DNA from: Chinchilla lanigera
Lineage: Eukaryota; Chordata; Mammalia; Rodentia; Chinchillidae
DNA: 64,000 nucleotides
Reading direction: 5' to 3'
Assembly (NCBI RefSeq): GCF_000276665.1
Contig: NW_004955459.1
Location: 14,235,796 to 14,299,795, forward strand
The position numbers and the translations under genes were made by a program. Each line of letters opens with the position of its first letter. The stretch's first letter is position 1. The notes under the pieces were generated by a model. The model had not been told where the DNA came from. It made no database searches and saw only the letters and a list, made by a program, of their open reading frames with translations. Of the stretch, positions 1 through 11,006 are shown piece after piece.

Positions 1-300
1 CCCTCTCTAGTTCCCCTTTCATTTTGGGCAATTTCTTCCCATTTCAAAATATCTAACATACATTTTGGCTCTTATTTGTATGGTCAGTTTCCCATAACAC
101 AGAGATGTTGTGATATGTGTACATGTGAGAAAAGAAGGATAAAATGGAGACAAATCTTCATAACTAAGGAGGGGAGGAGAAGATTCTGGAAGGACAGGGG
201 AATGGGGAAAAAAAGAGAAATCAATATGTATCATACACAGGTACAAGTTCCTTATAGTGAATGTAATCATTATATATATTGAAATTGTACCAATAAATTT
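1..300 (+). repeat. L1 3'UTR end with inverted 5' piece
   Basis: Positions 1-75 are pyrimidine-rich and resemble minus-strand L1 3'UTR as seen at 34490-34570. From about 80 the sequence flips to the purine-rich plus-strand 3' end, with a catacacaggtacaagttcc-type block and a caataaa before the A-rich tail. The same block occurs at 4440-4490 and, reversed, near 34310-34350. An inverted upstream piece followed by a direct downstream piece fits twin-primed L1 integration. The left edge is cut by the window. Confidence 0.6.
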
Positions 301-1740
301 AATTTAAAAATCAAAAATACTTCTATACTCTCTAATTTCTTCATAAATTTCAACATCAACAAATTACTTAGTAACTCCAGGTCTTCATTCAAAATAAGGG
401 CAGTTTGAAAGAAGTGCCAGCCTATCACAATTTATCTACATTAGGAAAAGTAGGATTCTAAAATAATGGATAGATTGTACAGGCAGAAGTAAAATAATTG
501 AAAGAAGGAAGGTAAACAAAGAAACATAAGAAGACTCCATGAGAGAAGAAGATAGAATCAAGAGATAAAGTTATGGTTAGAAAAATTTGCTCATCAGTGG
601 AGAAATTATATAAAGTATAAGATACTAGAGATAGTTGCTTAACCAAGTGATTAAATCTGGGTTTAGGAAAAGGCTTGATGGACACCATATATACACTGAA
701 CTAGTTTCAAGGTGTGAAGCACGGATGGGTTTGAAAAAAATATCTGACACAGAACGTTTCCAGAACATTTACTGAGGTACAGTTTGTATATCATAAACAT
801 CATCCAGGTAAATGAGTGTTCAGTTCAGTAAGTTTTCAAGGTACAGTTGTTTTAAAAAAACTCCTTAAAGACAATTAAAAACCTTATCCTAGTAAAATGA
901 ATTTATAGAGACAATGTTTAGTTTTCACAGCTCCTCATTATCTTTTGTTATTTAGTTATGCTACTTTCTATGGGTACATTTGCTATTAATAATGAGTTTG
1001 GTAATCTCATGGGTAGTTTATGGACTTCTGTTTACTAAATATATGCTGTTTAGATATGACTGATTATTGCATTTAAAATTTAAAACATTATTTTTCCCTT
1101 GGAGCAATTTGCAAACATGTTAATTCTCCCTAAATAATTATGTCCAGAAGATTTTCACATACTGGAACCTTGGGATAGAGGGTATAAATAATATTGCTCA
1201 GAATTCCAGAAAGATTATGAGTCTAATGACTTTCTCCTCAAAAGCTTACTAAGCCTTAATCAAGTTTTGTGTTAATTAATGTATTTTCAAGGCCCATTCC
1301 AAGTCAAGAAGAAAACTGACCCTTAAAAATAATGATCATTTTCATTTCAATTTTTCCGACATTTCTATACTGACACAGAATTTTAGAGAATGATGAGAGA
1401 GCTGCAAATGAAAGGAATATAAAATGAACAAATATGGCATTTGTTAAAAATATTTTAAGACATTTTAACATAAAGATATACTCACTTTTAGTTAAAATCA
1501 TTGTATTTGTTTGTGAGGGTTAATCATTTCAAAGTGTAGCACTTATATTATGTGTTAACATTTCAGTGACACAGACTACTTGGTCATGTATATTAAGTCA
1601 CATGCAAATTATATCTTTAGTTAATATGACACTAAAAAGCAAAATACTCTGTTTAATATAGCAATGTAGAAACACTCAAAATGTGTACAACTTGTTCTTT
1701 AATTAAAAGTATAAATCTATTTTCCTATTTCAATTATGAT
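301..1740. other. AT-rich sequence, nothing recognised
   Basis: No repeat family, open frame of note or RNA gene is recognisable. The short frames on the minus strand (around 458-688 and 1304-1501) have no domain resemblance and low-complexity AT codon use. Confidence 0.5.
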
Positions 1741-1749
1741 CATGCAATG

Positions 1750-1780
1750 ACTACTATATATAATAACTACTATATATAAT
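1750..1780. repeat. 16-bp tandem duplication
   Basis: The 15-base string actactatatataat occurs at 1750-1764 and again at 1766-1780, a period of 16. It is followed from about 1835 by a degenerate GATA-type stretch (atagatagataag near 1880). Confidence 0.85.
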
Positions 1781-1829
1781 GTGCATTTTATGACATGAGA
1801 AAGCTATTTATGTTACATAAAATAAATGA

Positions 1830-1893
1830 TAGAGACATAGATATGTGATAGATGCTGGATAGTTAGAAGATAGATGATAGATAGATAAGTAGG
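1830..1893. repeat. degenerate (GATA)n simple repeat
   Basis: Repeated agata/gatag words with interruptions, ending near atagatagataagtagg. An imperfect old microsatellite. Confidence 0.7.
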
Positions 1894-2069
1894 TCAGAGA
1901 AATGGATAAAGTCATTCTTTTACTATATCCTTATTATGTTATTAGTATGTGCTTAATATAGTGGGGTTCATTGCCCCAGTGATTTTCTTCAGCTTATCTT
2001 TTTATTCTAACAAATGATACAAAGAATCTGTTGATCACTGGTAGTCTCAAACCTGAGACATGTTCTCTG

Positions 2070-2830
2070 CCCCACTTCAGGATAATTTTTACTATTAGCT
2101 TCCTTCATTCATTTGCATTTACTACAAGCTTGCTAAATTCCAGGCACTTTACTCAAGGTCAGCAGCATGGTTTAGAAAAGGCAGAACAGACCTCTACCCT
2201 GGGAAAGGGCTTATTGTTGGGTGGAGCAGACAATTCATGGTTTCGAAAAGACAGAACAGGCCTCTACCCTGGGAAAGGGCTTATTGTTGGGTGGAGCAGA
2301 CAATTCATGTGAAAATCTCAAAAGGAAGCACGTACCTCAGACCATAACAATCTCCGGGAAGAGGAAAATAGGGTGGTGGAACGAGAGATAATCTAGGACC
2401 CCTGTTTAAGTAGCTGGTCAGCAAACTTTTCTCCAAAATGTGATACTGAGTCAACACTTGAATGAGATTAAGCCAAGCCTTTGATGGGCTTGGAAAGAAA
2501 ATTCAAAAGAGGAGGGAAAAGTATCTGCAAAAACCTGAGCCAGGAAAGTATAGGGGTTTGTTTGAAGAACTGAAAGGGAAGCAGCGCAACTGAAAATAAG
2601 TGAGCATGTTGAGAGCACTTGTGGGAAACTGAGGAAAAGGCAAGATTATTCTGACTCTGTAACTAATAAGGAGTCTGAATGTTATTTTTTATTATTTTAT
2701 TCTAATATCTGTGGGAATGCATAGATTTTTGTTGTTGTTCACTGAAGTGGATTTTAAGTAGCAGAGAGACTAGGATTTTCTTTTGGTTCTGATATCAGAG
2801 TAGGGGAGTGAAGGAAAGGAGAAATTAAAA
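2070..2830 (-). repeat. L2-like ancient LINE relic
   Basis: The left end carries a diverged ttcattcatt...ccaggcactt block typical of an L2 3' end read in reverse. The body then follows the order I recall for this family: a dinucleotide-poor acag/cctctaccctggg block, a block like ggtcag...tgagtcaacacttgaatgag near 2420-2465, and a block like aaggagtctgaatgttattttttatt near 2667-2692. Divergence is high, and subfamily and exact ends are uncertain. It contains the 70-bp tandem duplication listed separately. Confidence 0.55.
2166..2309. repeat. 70-bp tandem duplication inside the L2-like relic
   Basis: Unit 1 (2166-2235) and unit 2 (2236-2305) differ at about three positions (ttta/tttc, ggcag/gacag, acaga/acagg). 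The last few bases (caattcatg) recur after unit 2. Low divergence between units compared with the age of the host repeat indicates a late local duplication. Confidence 0.95.
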
Positions 2831-3640
2831 ATTATCACTGGTCTAAAGCAATGGTACTTGCCGGCTGATCCAATAGTAATTTTCCGGTTTTCTTTCTTAT
2901 ACCTGTGACACTGGTACATTCCACTGACTTGTGGCTCTGAGCCATGACCACTGGTTCTTTGCTTTTCTTTTTGATCTTAGCAGACAAAATGCACTCACTT
3001 CAAGTAATATTCTGAGTTCAACTTGGTGTTTTGAACCCAAAGGTAGGAGCTGCAAACATGTGCCAATCTCCCATTACTCTATGATGTAAGTTTGTATTTT
3101 GAATGAAAAATACCTAGTGTAGTGAAAGTGTGAGCAAACTGAGGCTCTTAAAAAGCAGAGCAAGCATCGGTGCATTTGATGAAGATGCTTATCCCTTGCT
3201 ACATTAATTGTCTGGCAGGAGATTAGAAGCAACATGTCTTTAGAGTTTAACACTTGGTGGCAGGAAACGGGAGCCAAGTCAGATTTATTGGTGCAGCCTA
3301 ATTAAGTATTAGAGACGCAGAGAAACCAAAACTTCCAAGTTACCAGGCCTGCGTAAGCAAATTCAAATCATAAAATCTTGGGTCCATCTGTGTTTGCAGC
3401 TTTATGTGTCACTTGATTGCATGTACATCTACTCATAAACAAAGGGGATGTGTTCTGGAAAATGCACCATCAGGTGATTTTGTCACCGGGGGAACATCAC
3501 AGGTGTACCTAGACAACCCTGGCACTACTATGCAATATAATCTTACAATACCACTGCTGTATATGATGTCTATCACTTACTAAACCATAAAGCCAGTGTA
3601 GAGGGAGAGACAATGCAGACAACCAGTTAAATTTTAGAAC
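2831..3640. other. no recognisable feature
   Basis: Mixed-composition sequence with no repeat I can name. The 67-codon minus-strand frame at 3074-3277 has no recognisable domain. Confidence 0.5.
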
Positions 3641-3689
3641 ACAGCCTGTAGATTACCTGGGAACAAACTAGCTTAATTCCTAAACACTA

Positions 3690-3815
3690 GGCATGACTAG
3701 ATATCATTTATCCTCAGTTTCTTCATCTCTAACACAGGCATCGTAGATCAGTGTCAGATTCCTCCGAGGACTGGATGAATTAATATGTGTGAGAAAATTT
3801 AAAAAGTGAATAGCT
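3690..3815 (+). repeat. MIR SINE fragment
   Basis: The block cctcagtttcttcatctc (3713-3730), followed by an ataca-type spacer and ggatgaattaatatgtg, matches the plus-strand MIR core and 3' half (cctcagtttcctcatctg ... ggattaaatgag). Ancient and diverged. Confidence 0.65.
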
Positions 3816-4360
3816 GGTAGTGAGGCTTGTGTTAATTCTATGTATTCTTCCTTTCTCCTTTTTCTCAGTTCTATTGGGCACTTACTTTTCTATTCAGTAG
3901 TAAAACTCATTGACAGCACTCAATTTTATATAACTGATGAAAGGCTTTAGCCATGTGAAACAGCTAAACTGACCTTAAGGGAATGCAATTTATATTATAA
4001 TGGCTTAATGGAACCAATTATATTATATCAGCATAAAAACTTTTAAATAGAAAAATGTATTCACCAGTAACAAATGTCCTATATTTAAAAAATAAAGCCC
4101 ATACGCCAACTGTTTATTAGCTGGCATTTTCAAATTATTCTCCAGTAAGTATAAAGCTTTATGATTTTTAATTCAACATCCATTGATGAGTGAATTCAGA
4201 AACAAAAAGAGCCTTCATAATATGACATTTAATTATAAAATACTCTTAAATTTAAAACATCTAGATAGTATGGCAAACTTTTCAGCAACAGTAACTAATT
4301 AAACCCTTCTAGAGAGAAAATGGATCATCTGGCAATCCTGACTTAAAATCATCGAAAATA
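3816..4360. other. AT-rich, no recognised feature
   Basis: Nothing supportable. AT-rich tracts without open frames of interest. Confidence 0.5.
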
Positions 4361-4521
4361 GGTATCCACAGATTTGTTTCCATTTTTTGTAAATAAGGAG
4401 AGGAATATAGATTCAAGGGAGAGAAGGGAAATGGGAAAAGGATAAGTAAGATGTATCATACATAGGTACAAATTCCCTGTGATGAATGTTGTTATTATGT
4501 GTATGGAAAATGGACCAAGTA
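4361..4521 (+). repeat. L1 3'UTR terminal fragment
   Basis: Purine-rich stretch (gggagagaagggaaatggg near 4420), then the gatgtatcatacataggt block shared with the copy at 1-300, then gaatgttgttattatgtg. The ID SINE at 4522 sits exactly where the L1 would reach its A-rich end. The A-rich run after the SINE (4639-4661) may be the remainder of that tail. Confidence 0.65.
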
Positions 4522-4594
4522 GGCCAGGGATGTAGCTCAGTGGTACAGGGCCTGCCTGACATACACAATGCCTTGAGTTCAATTCCTGATACCA

Positions 4595-4629
<35 letters not shown>
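4522..4629 (+). repeat. ID-type SINE with (TAAA)n tail
   Basis: tRNA-derived head with an A-box-like tgtagctcagtgg and a B-box-like gttcaattcc, then a (aaat)n tail covering about 4594-4629. The diverged head and microsatellite tail mark an older copy than those with pure poly(A). Confidence 0.85.
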
Positions 4630-4630
<1 letters not shown>

Positions 4631-5769
4631 GGTACAGAAAAGAAAAAAAAAAAAAGAAAGAAATAACCACAACAATGAACACTATGGGCATCCTCTCCAT
4701 TTTCTATTCATTTAAAACTGAAAAAACAATAACCAAAAGCAGAATATATTATAGCATCTTAATATGTTATCCAAAAGTATTTGATCTCAAATCTAAAAAT
4801 CACTGGAAGGTAGCTGAGGAATAGTTATAATATTTTAATAAGGAAAATAATGCTTAAGTGATATAAGTAATCTATGTTTCGAAGTTCAATATGAACTTCG
4901 ATTTATTATATTTAAAGTAAAAATAAGTTTTATTGTGTTTAATATTTCCTTATTTTGCTGATATTTCATCGATTTTGAAAGGAAGCTTACCTTTACTAAA
5001 AGTAGCTCTTCTTTCTTTAGAGACACCTCAACTACTACAACAGTAAAATGTATAAGAATAGTACTTCAGAAAAATAATACGACAATTTCATTATAATTTA
5101 CTCTGTCTATTCTTTTGAGAATTTTATAAATTATTGTAATATTTGTGCTGAGAAGGAAAGGTTAAATAATCTTTAAATTTTCACAACTGATTGAAATAGC
5201 AAAATATACAATGTTCATGTTCTATAATAGTACAAGTCAAAATTTATATTGGGAATAATGTTTAGAGAAAAAACCAATAATTTAATATAATACCCCCTCT
5301 ATAAAAGGTTTGTTATATTCTATTGAAAGTATATTTGCTATGGCATATTTATTCAATTTGCATGCTACTTGGTTTGGGAGAACATAAAATAAAATGATAA
5401 AATTACTTATTTGTATAAAATCTGTTTATTTAAATTATTTTTTCTTGAAATATAAAACAGCAGTTACACTATATTGTTCTGTGCATGAAGTATAAAATGT
5501 TACTGGCATTAAGTTAAATTAAAATTATAAATATGACAGTGCAATTGTTAAAAATTATCTCAAAGAAATGATAAAATAAAAGAGAAGTACTCATTCGGTC
5601 ATAATTTTCAATGACTGAAAATTTGGAGTGCATCATTTTAGACCTTTTTCTTATATTTACAACATACGAGTGCCCATACACTTATAAATGTACACACATA
5701 GTCAATATATATACATACATTCATATATGTACATGTTTTACATAGAGAATAAAAGTAGATTTTTTCACT
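4630..5769. other. AT-rich, no gene; one hairpin
   Basis: No repeat family or coding signal recognised, apart from the inverted repeat at 4879-4901 and TA/CA-rich words near 5700-5740. Confidence 0.5.
4879..4901. repeat. perfect 9-bp inverted repeat
   Basis: tcgaagttc (4879-4887), loop aatat, gaacttcga (4893-4901). The arms are perfectly complementary. No T-run follows, so there is no terminator reading. Confidence 0.9.
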
Positions 5770-6430
5770 AAACACAAATTTTCACATTAATCTTTTTTAA
5801 TTATTAAAAGTAATCAATTTAACTAATTCATCATAATTTACCAGAGAGGGACAGTGAAGTAGTTTCCAATATTTCACTGCTACATACAGTTTCAGGGGCC
5901 ATTTAAACAAATCTCTCTGAGCAACAATTGAAGATGTTTTCAGAAATGTTGTACAAAACTAGAATTAACTATTGAATAGATTTGAACATTTATCTCCTTT
6001 CTAATTTATTAGTACATCTTTGTAGTACCTATTGATTATATTCTCGGGGGGCAGTCGGTACATGTGCAAAACATTTCTTAATTCATTTCATCCCCTTTGC
6101 CTCCTCTGTCTCCCTGCTCCATCTATATATTGATTTCCTTCCCATTTGAAAAAGGTCCACTTAGGTTTTTGAGGATTCCAGTCCCTCAGCTCTTTAAATT
6201 GATTGTGCCAATATGCTTTCCTGTCATAAGATTAAAACAATAACTCTTACTTTATATCTCTGAAATACCAGGTATTATTAATCTTCACATTTTGTCAATT
6301 TAATGGACTAAAATTCCTATTTTATCCTTGTTGCAACTTCCATTTATTTAAGATTGAAACTGGTTTTTGGCTGTTTGGATTTATGTTTCAGCGAATTTCT
6401 TAGTGATGCTCTTTATTTTTCTGTAGCATC
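5770..6430 (-). repeat. old L1M 3' region
   Basis: Read in reverse, it follows the order of old L1 ORF2 end/3'UTR: agtagtttccaatatttc with ctgctacatacag, then diverged equivalents of the 'tgtcaatttaatggac' and 'aacttccatttatttaagatt' blocks (6290-6350). A pyrimidine-rich segment at about 6085-6160 (ccctttgcctcctctgtctc) interrupts it and may be a younger minus-strand L1 3'UTR piece. Alignment would be needed for exact limits. Confidence 0.5.
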
Positions 6431-7767
6431 TATTCATTCTCTCTAAATTGAGAAATTTCTCACCTAAATTTGTACAAAGTACAGCATAATTGAAACAATG
6501 AGAAGATTCACCAGTGTAAAATAACATATACATCTAAAAGGGAAAGAAAAGCACTAGGTGTCATGCTGCCGAGAGAAGATAAGGAGTGAGTAAACTACTG
6601 AACACTTTGATAATATTTTATAATTTAGGAAAGAACAAACTACAAATGGAAGTACTGCAGTTAACAAAGGACACTTTCAGGGAAAAAAAAATAACTTCAA
6701 GATTGGAAAAGTAAAAATATTGTGTAAGACCTGGATGTAGAAACGTCCTTGAGAGATGATTGTTTTGGTGCTGTCTTCGTGGCTCTACAACAAAATTGAT
6801 ATAATTTCAAAGAAAGGAGCAGAGCTGTGATGCAGTAAGGAATGGCCTCAGTTTTATCAAATATGTTCTCTTTCCTTCTTTTCTTGACTTCATGTATTAA
6901 AAAGTACATCAAATTGCACATGCACCACAATGTAGCTTTAAGAAAAAAAAAACTATTAGCTAAAATGGTAGAAGTATGAATAATTCATTTATATTTTATC
7001 AAAGTAAATTAAAAATATGGACAGAACCTTCCATCTTAATGATAAGGAAGATTTTTTAAATGACAAAATAAATATCTAGATATGTTCGGTCAGGGATGGG
7101 ATATATTTTGAGGGGTAAATAACAAACAAAAGATGTAAAACAATAAACAGAAAAAATTCCATAAGATGAAACAGATTTAATATCAATATGAATTCAGCAA
7201 AAAAGGAAAATGCTACCATAATAAGCAGCACGATAAAACTTATCAAAGCAAGATGAATAGCAAAACAATTCTCCTGCAGATTTAATAAATGAATATAAAT
7301 CATAATAAATGAAGTTATTCTTTCAATATCAGGCTCCTGGCCCACATAGAAATAATCACCAGTGCAAGAAAAATGACAGACAGATCAAAGCAATTAGAAG
7401 CTGATAGTTACAAGGATAGACAAACAAGATCGAACATAAAGATAATTGATGTTCTCAAAGTAGAAAATCCAACAAATGGAATAGAAAACAGTTTCCAGGA
7501 AGGTAGTACAAAAAGTATCTCAAAATGACAGGTCATTGAACCCACAGACTAAATAAGCACAATAAATAAATAGTAGGAGAATTTATGATTGAACAACTAA
7601 TGTGGATATAGGTCCTATTCAACTTTTTATTGATCTTCAAGTTTAAAGATTTTCTTTTGTATGCAAAGGACACTTAAAACAGAAAAAATTAGATTGTTTT
7701 CACACACTCTATGGAAATGGTCTATTCTACAAAGTGACTATCCATACAGTTCAAACAGGGAAACTTA
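6431..7767. other. A-rich plus strand, unassigned
   Basis: Strongly A-biased on the plus strand, as in L1 sense strands, but no ORF motif is recognised. The 77- and 89-codon minus-strand frames at 6697-6930 and 7076-7345 are hydrophobic by-products of the T-rich complement. Confidence 0.4.
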
Positions 7768-7862
7768 GGGCTGGGGATATAGCTTAGTGGCACAAGCACT
7801 AGCCTAGCCAGCATGAGGTCCTGAGTTCAATTCCCAGTACCACAAAAAAAAAAGGGGGGGGG
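7768..7862 (+). repeat. ID-type SINE ending in A10 then G9
   Basis: gggctggggatatagcttag head, B-box-like gttcaattcc, caccc-free junction ccagtaccac, an A10 tail and then a run of nine G (7854-7862). I found no clear target duplication. Confidence 0.85.
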
Positions 7863-9120
7863 TAACATGGTTTACTTATTCTGTATTACAGAAAGAACAT
7901 TTCCATTTACTTATTCTGCATTACATCATTATTTCAGCAAAAAGAAAACACTGTCAAATATAAATAATAAAAGCATTCAAGCAATATTTTATTCATGTTC
8001 TTGGAAAAAAGTCCCCAATAGCAAAATTCATTGAAGACAGACAAGAAAATAACTAAAAATGGAGACACCATGATATAAGAATTAGCAGTAACCATTGAAT
8101 AAGTATAAATATAACACTTAAACAAAATAATAGGGAAATTAACACCAAATAATATGCTAAATAAAGCAAACAAATTCAAGGTTGTGGCAAAAATAGGAAA
8201 AGAAACAGTACAAATTATCATGTCTTACACAGCAAAGAAGCACTGATGACTTAAAATTAAAATAGGCAGTTTAAATTAACTGCAACATGTTAATGATTTT
8301 CACTTTTAAAAAAATTATTATTATTTAAAAATTCTTGTAATAAAAACACTTATGCAAATAAAATTTTCAGCTTTATTTAAAATTAATTTATTTTCATTAA
8401 AATCAAGCAAACTTTACTTGCTTTATTTTAATTGTATGATAAATTTCTAATTTAATATTAAAAGTACTGAAGTATCATTTTAAAAATTAGATTAAATTAA
8501 GTGCCTTATCATCTAAAGCATTTGACCACTAAGTATAAAAACTAACAACTTAGAATATCTTAATTTTTTATGTTAACTAAAAGATATATTCCCTAGTCAC
8601 TATTCGCTAGTTGTTTTTCATGTAGCACAAATGTGCCTTAGATTACATAGTAACTGATTGGAGTTAGAAACTTCAGAATAATTACAGCACAACATAATTT
8701 CTACAATCAGTATTTTTTCTCTTTAAAGAAAAATAAGGTCTTAAAACATTAAAAATGTCTGCAAAATAGTCTGCCAATTTTTCTAGCTTATTCTTTCGTT
8801 GTCTTATCTCACTGTCTTGCACCTACCTCCCCGCACAAGTTCTATGGACATTTTTAAACAACGTAATTGTATCAGCTCTCTCAAAAGCATTCCATTTAGT
8901 TTTTGTAGATATAACTCTTATTTTTTTCAAGTAATATTTTATTGATATGTATAATAGTCAATAAATTAATAGAAATGTAATCTGCATAAACACGTTTGGG
9001 AGCAAACCTACCTGACAATTCAAAAGCCAAAATGATTCTGCTAGATGGATATCTACCAAGTCTGAACAACTTTGCTTCTCAGGCAGGCAGTTAAAGGAAT
9101 GCCAGTTTAGAAATTCTCCA
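7863..9120. other. AT-rich, no recognised feature
   Basis: Includes a 95-codon T-rich minus-strand frame (7934-8221) with only hydrophobic composition and no family resemblance. Nothing else is supportable. Confidence 0.5.
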
Positions 9121-9122
9121 CT

Positions 9123-9226
9123 GGGCCTGGGGATTTAGCTCAGCTGCACAGCACCTGCCTGGCAAGCGCAATGTTGTGAGTTTGATTCTCAGTACCGGAA
9201 AAAAAAAAAAAAAAGAATAAAAAAAG
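9123..9226 (+). repeat. ID-type SINE
   Basis: Head gggcctggggatttagctca, A box tagctcagctg, B box gtttgattctc, end cagtaccgg, then an A-rich tail with two interruptions. Flanks ctccactg and ctccattg may be a mutated target duplication. Confidence 0.85.
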
Positions 9227-10644
9227 AAGTCCTCCATTGTCCTCCTTACAAAACACAGCAAAAGAGTATTACCTCATTGTTATGAATTACTTTTTTATAA
9301 TTTTGTTACATATATATGTATATATATATAGGCAAAGTGAGAGGTTAGATAATATATCTACAAAAAAACCCACAACTGTTAAGACATTCAATATTATATA
9401 TCATTTCCTTATATCATTGAATATTTATCATCTTATTGCTATGTTTCCTACCACATATTATATATTAATGTGTGTCTCTTACTATCATAATTCATTCACT
9501 AGAAAATTAAAAAATAAGTAAACAAAATTATGAAACAAAAAGAAAAGAGCAAAACTTGAGATTGTAGTAGGCTACCATGGACAATTCTGGTTGGGATTAG
9601 CAAATATTGGCTCCTTTTTCCCGCCCCAAAAGCCTAAGAGTTTTAGCCTTCTGCCATGGACTGCATGTGCTCTGTTGAAATACAGCACAATTGTATTTGC
9701 TTAGCCACAGGCAGCTTGCATAATGGGCATCTGACTTAGACAACCCCATGAAGTCTTACTGCTTGATTAGAATACGGATTATTATACTGAACAGAAACAA
9801 TCTTTCTTGAGATCACCCCTGTTGCTAATAGTAACCACCCTTCAACCTTGAGGAGGATCAACAGAGGATGAAACCGGCACTACAGGGAACTGTGTGATGA
9901 CATGTTTAATGGCACTGAGTCAATGAAGTCAACAGCCCTGCAGCCCCATTTTCTCTAGATTTCTGTTAGGAGAACAATTGTATCTTTTGTGTATAAATCT
10001 GGGTTGACTAGGAAACCTCACCAAAGCATCCTCACTAACACACTCATTTATAAGTCAAGAGCACCCGTCCTTCAAGCCATATAAATGGTGTGCCATAAAC
10101 AAATGTATGCTCCAGTACAATCAGACTCTGCACATAACATCTGTGACACTGCAAGCTTCACACTAATCATTTGCTTCCAAATATTCTATTTTATTACACC
10201 AGATTGGCCCTTCGTGTGAAATCATCCATTGCTGTGTGAACTTGTACTTGTTAACAACAGGAATTAGAATAAGCTCCCTGCTGATAATTTTCCAGGACAA
10301 TAACGAAAAGCAAAGTTCAAAGAATGATTGTGACTACCACCTAAATTAGTTTCATTCTAGAAAGGATTTTAACAAAACAGTGAATACCTATGGAGAAAAA
10401 AATTTGTTAACAATGGTCTCATATAGTTTTAGAAGAATGATAACAGTGACTATAATTTTACTAAGTTGGATCATTCATTTAAAACCAAATTAAACTATTC
10501 TGAACAAACTAAAGTCTGAGTTTTAACTACTTAACCATTTAACTATTGAAATGTACTGGTCATTGAAGTAAAAAAGCAAAAGTTGACTATCTGAGTATTA
10601 AAAGTAGATATACAGATTATCTAGAACAACGATTATTTTTAAAG
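9227..10644. other. no gene; short TA repeat then unique sequence
   Basis: A (TA)n-rich patch at about 9307-9332 is followed by about 1 kb (9540-10600) of relatively repeat-free, moderate-GC sequence in which I recognise no exon, repeat or RNA. Confidence 0.5.
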
Positions 10645-11006
10645 GTTAGTGTTATGGTTTGTGTCTGGGTGTCCCCCCAAAGCCTCATGCAGTCATGGGG
10701 CAGGCTTTTAGAGTTTGATTGATTATGGGTGTGAGAGCTACACCACCCCTGGGGTGGATAGTTTGCATATGTAAGGGAGAGAAAGAGGGTGCTTCTGGCC
10801 ATTTCCTCATTGTGTGTGCTTGTTGATTCGGCTGTGTTCTGCCGACAGGAGCTGTAGCCTTCTGCCATGTGCCACTCTGCCTTGTAACCTGCCAAGTATG
10901 GACTGAAATCTCCACAAACTGTAAGCAAAATAAACTTTTCCTTCCTTAATTTTGGGTGTCAGGTATTTTGTCCCAGCAACGAGAGGAAAGTAACCAAGAC
11001 AGTTAG
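10645..11006 (+). mobile_element. solo MaLR-type LTR with 5-bp target duplication
   Basis: The LTR spans 10650-11001. It begins tgttatggtttgtg and ends ccaagaca, giving the TG...CA ends of retroviral LTRs, and is bordered on both sides by gttag (10645-10649 and 11002-11006). An AATAAA at 10929-10934 is the LTR polyadenylation signal, followed by a T/C-rich stretch. The start (tgttatggtttg...gtgtcccccc) and end (ggtattttgtcccagcaac) fit the ERVL-MaLR group (MLT1/MST/THE1-like). No internal viral region is present, so this is a solo LTR left by recombination between two LTRs. Confidence 0.85.

Noticed and set aside
2031..2312. 93-codon frame with an internally repeated peptide
   Set aside because: The peptide repeat only mirrors the 70-bp DNA duplication, and the sequence belongs to an L2-like relic.
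4522..4600. tRNA gene
   Set aside because: A and B boxes are present in this and all other ID copies, but the bodies lack a foldable acceptor stem and end in A-rich tails with target duplications, so they are SINEs.
7076..8221. Two hydrophobic minus-strand frames resembling membrane peptides
   Set aside because: They are the T-rich complement of A-rich DNA; Leu/Phe/Ile runs arise from composition, with no start context or domain.
10650..11001. Complete endogenous retrovirus
   Set aside because: There is one LTR only, with no gag, pol or env sequence on either side; the 103-codon frame on the minus strand is antisense LTR.
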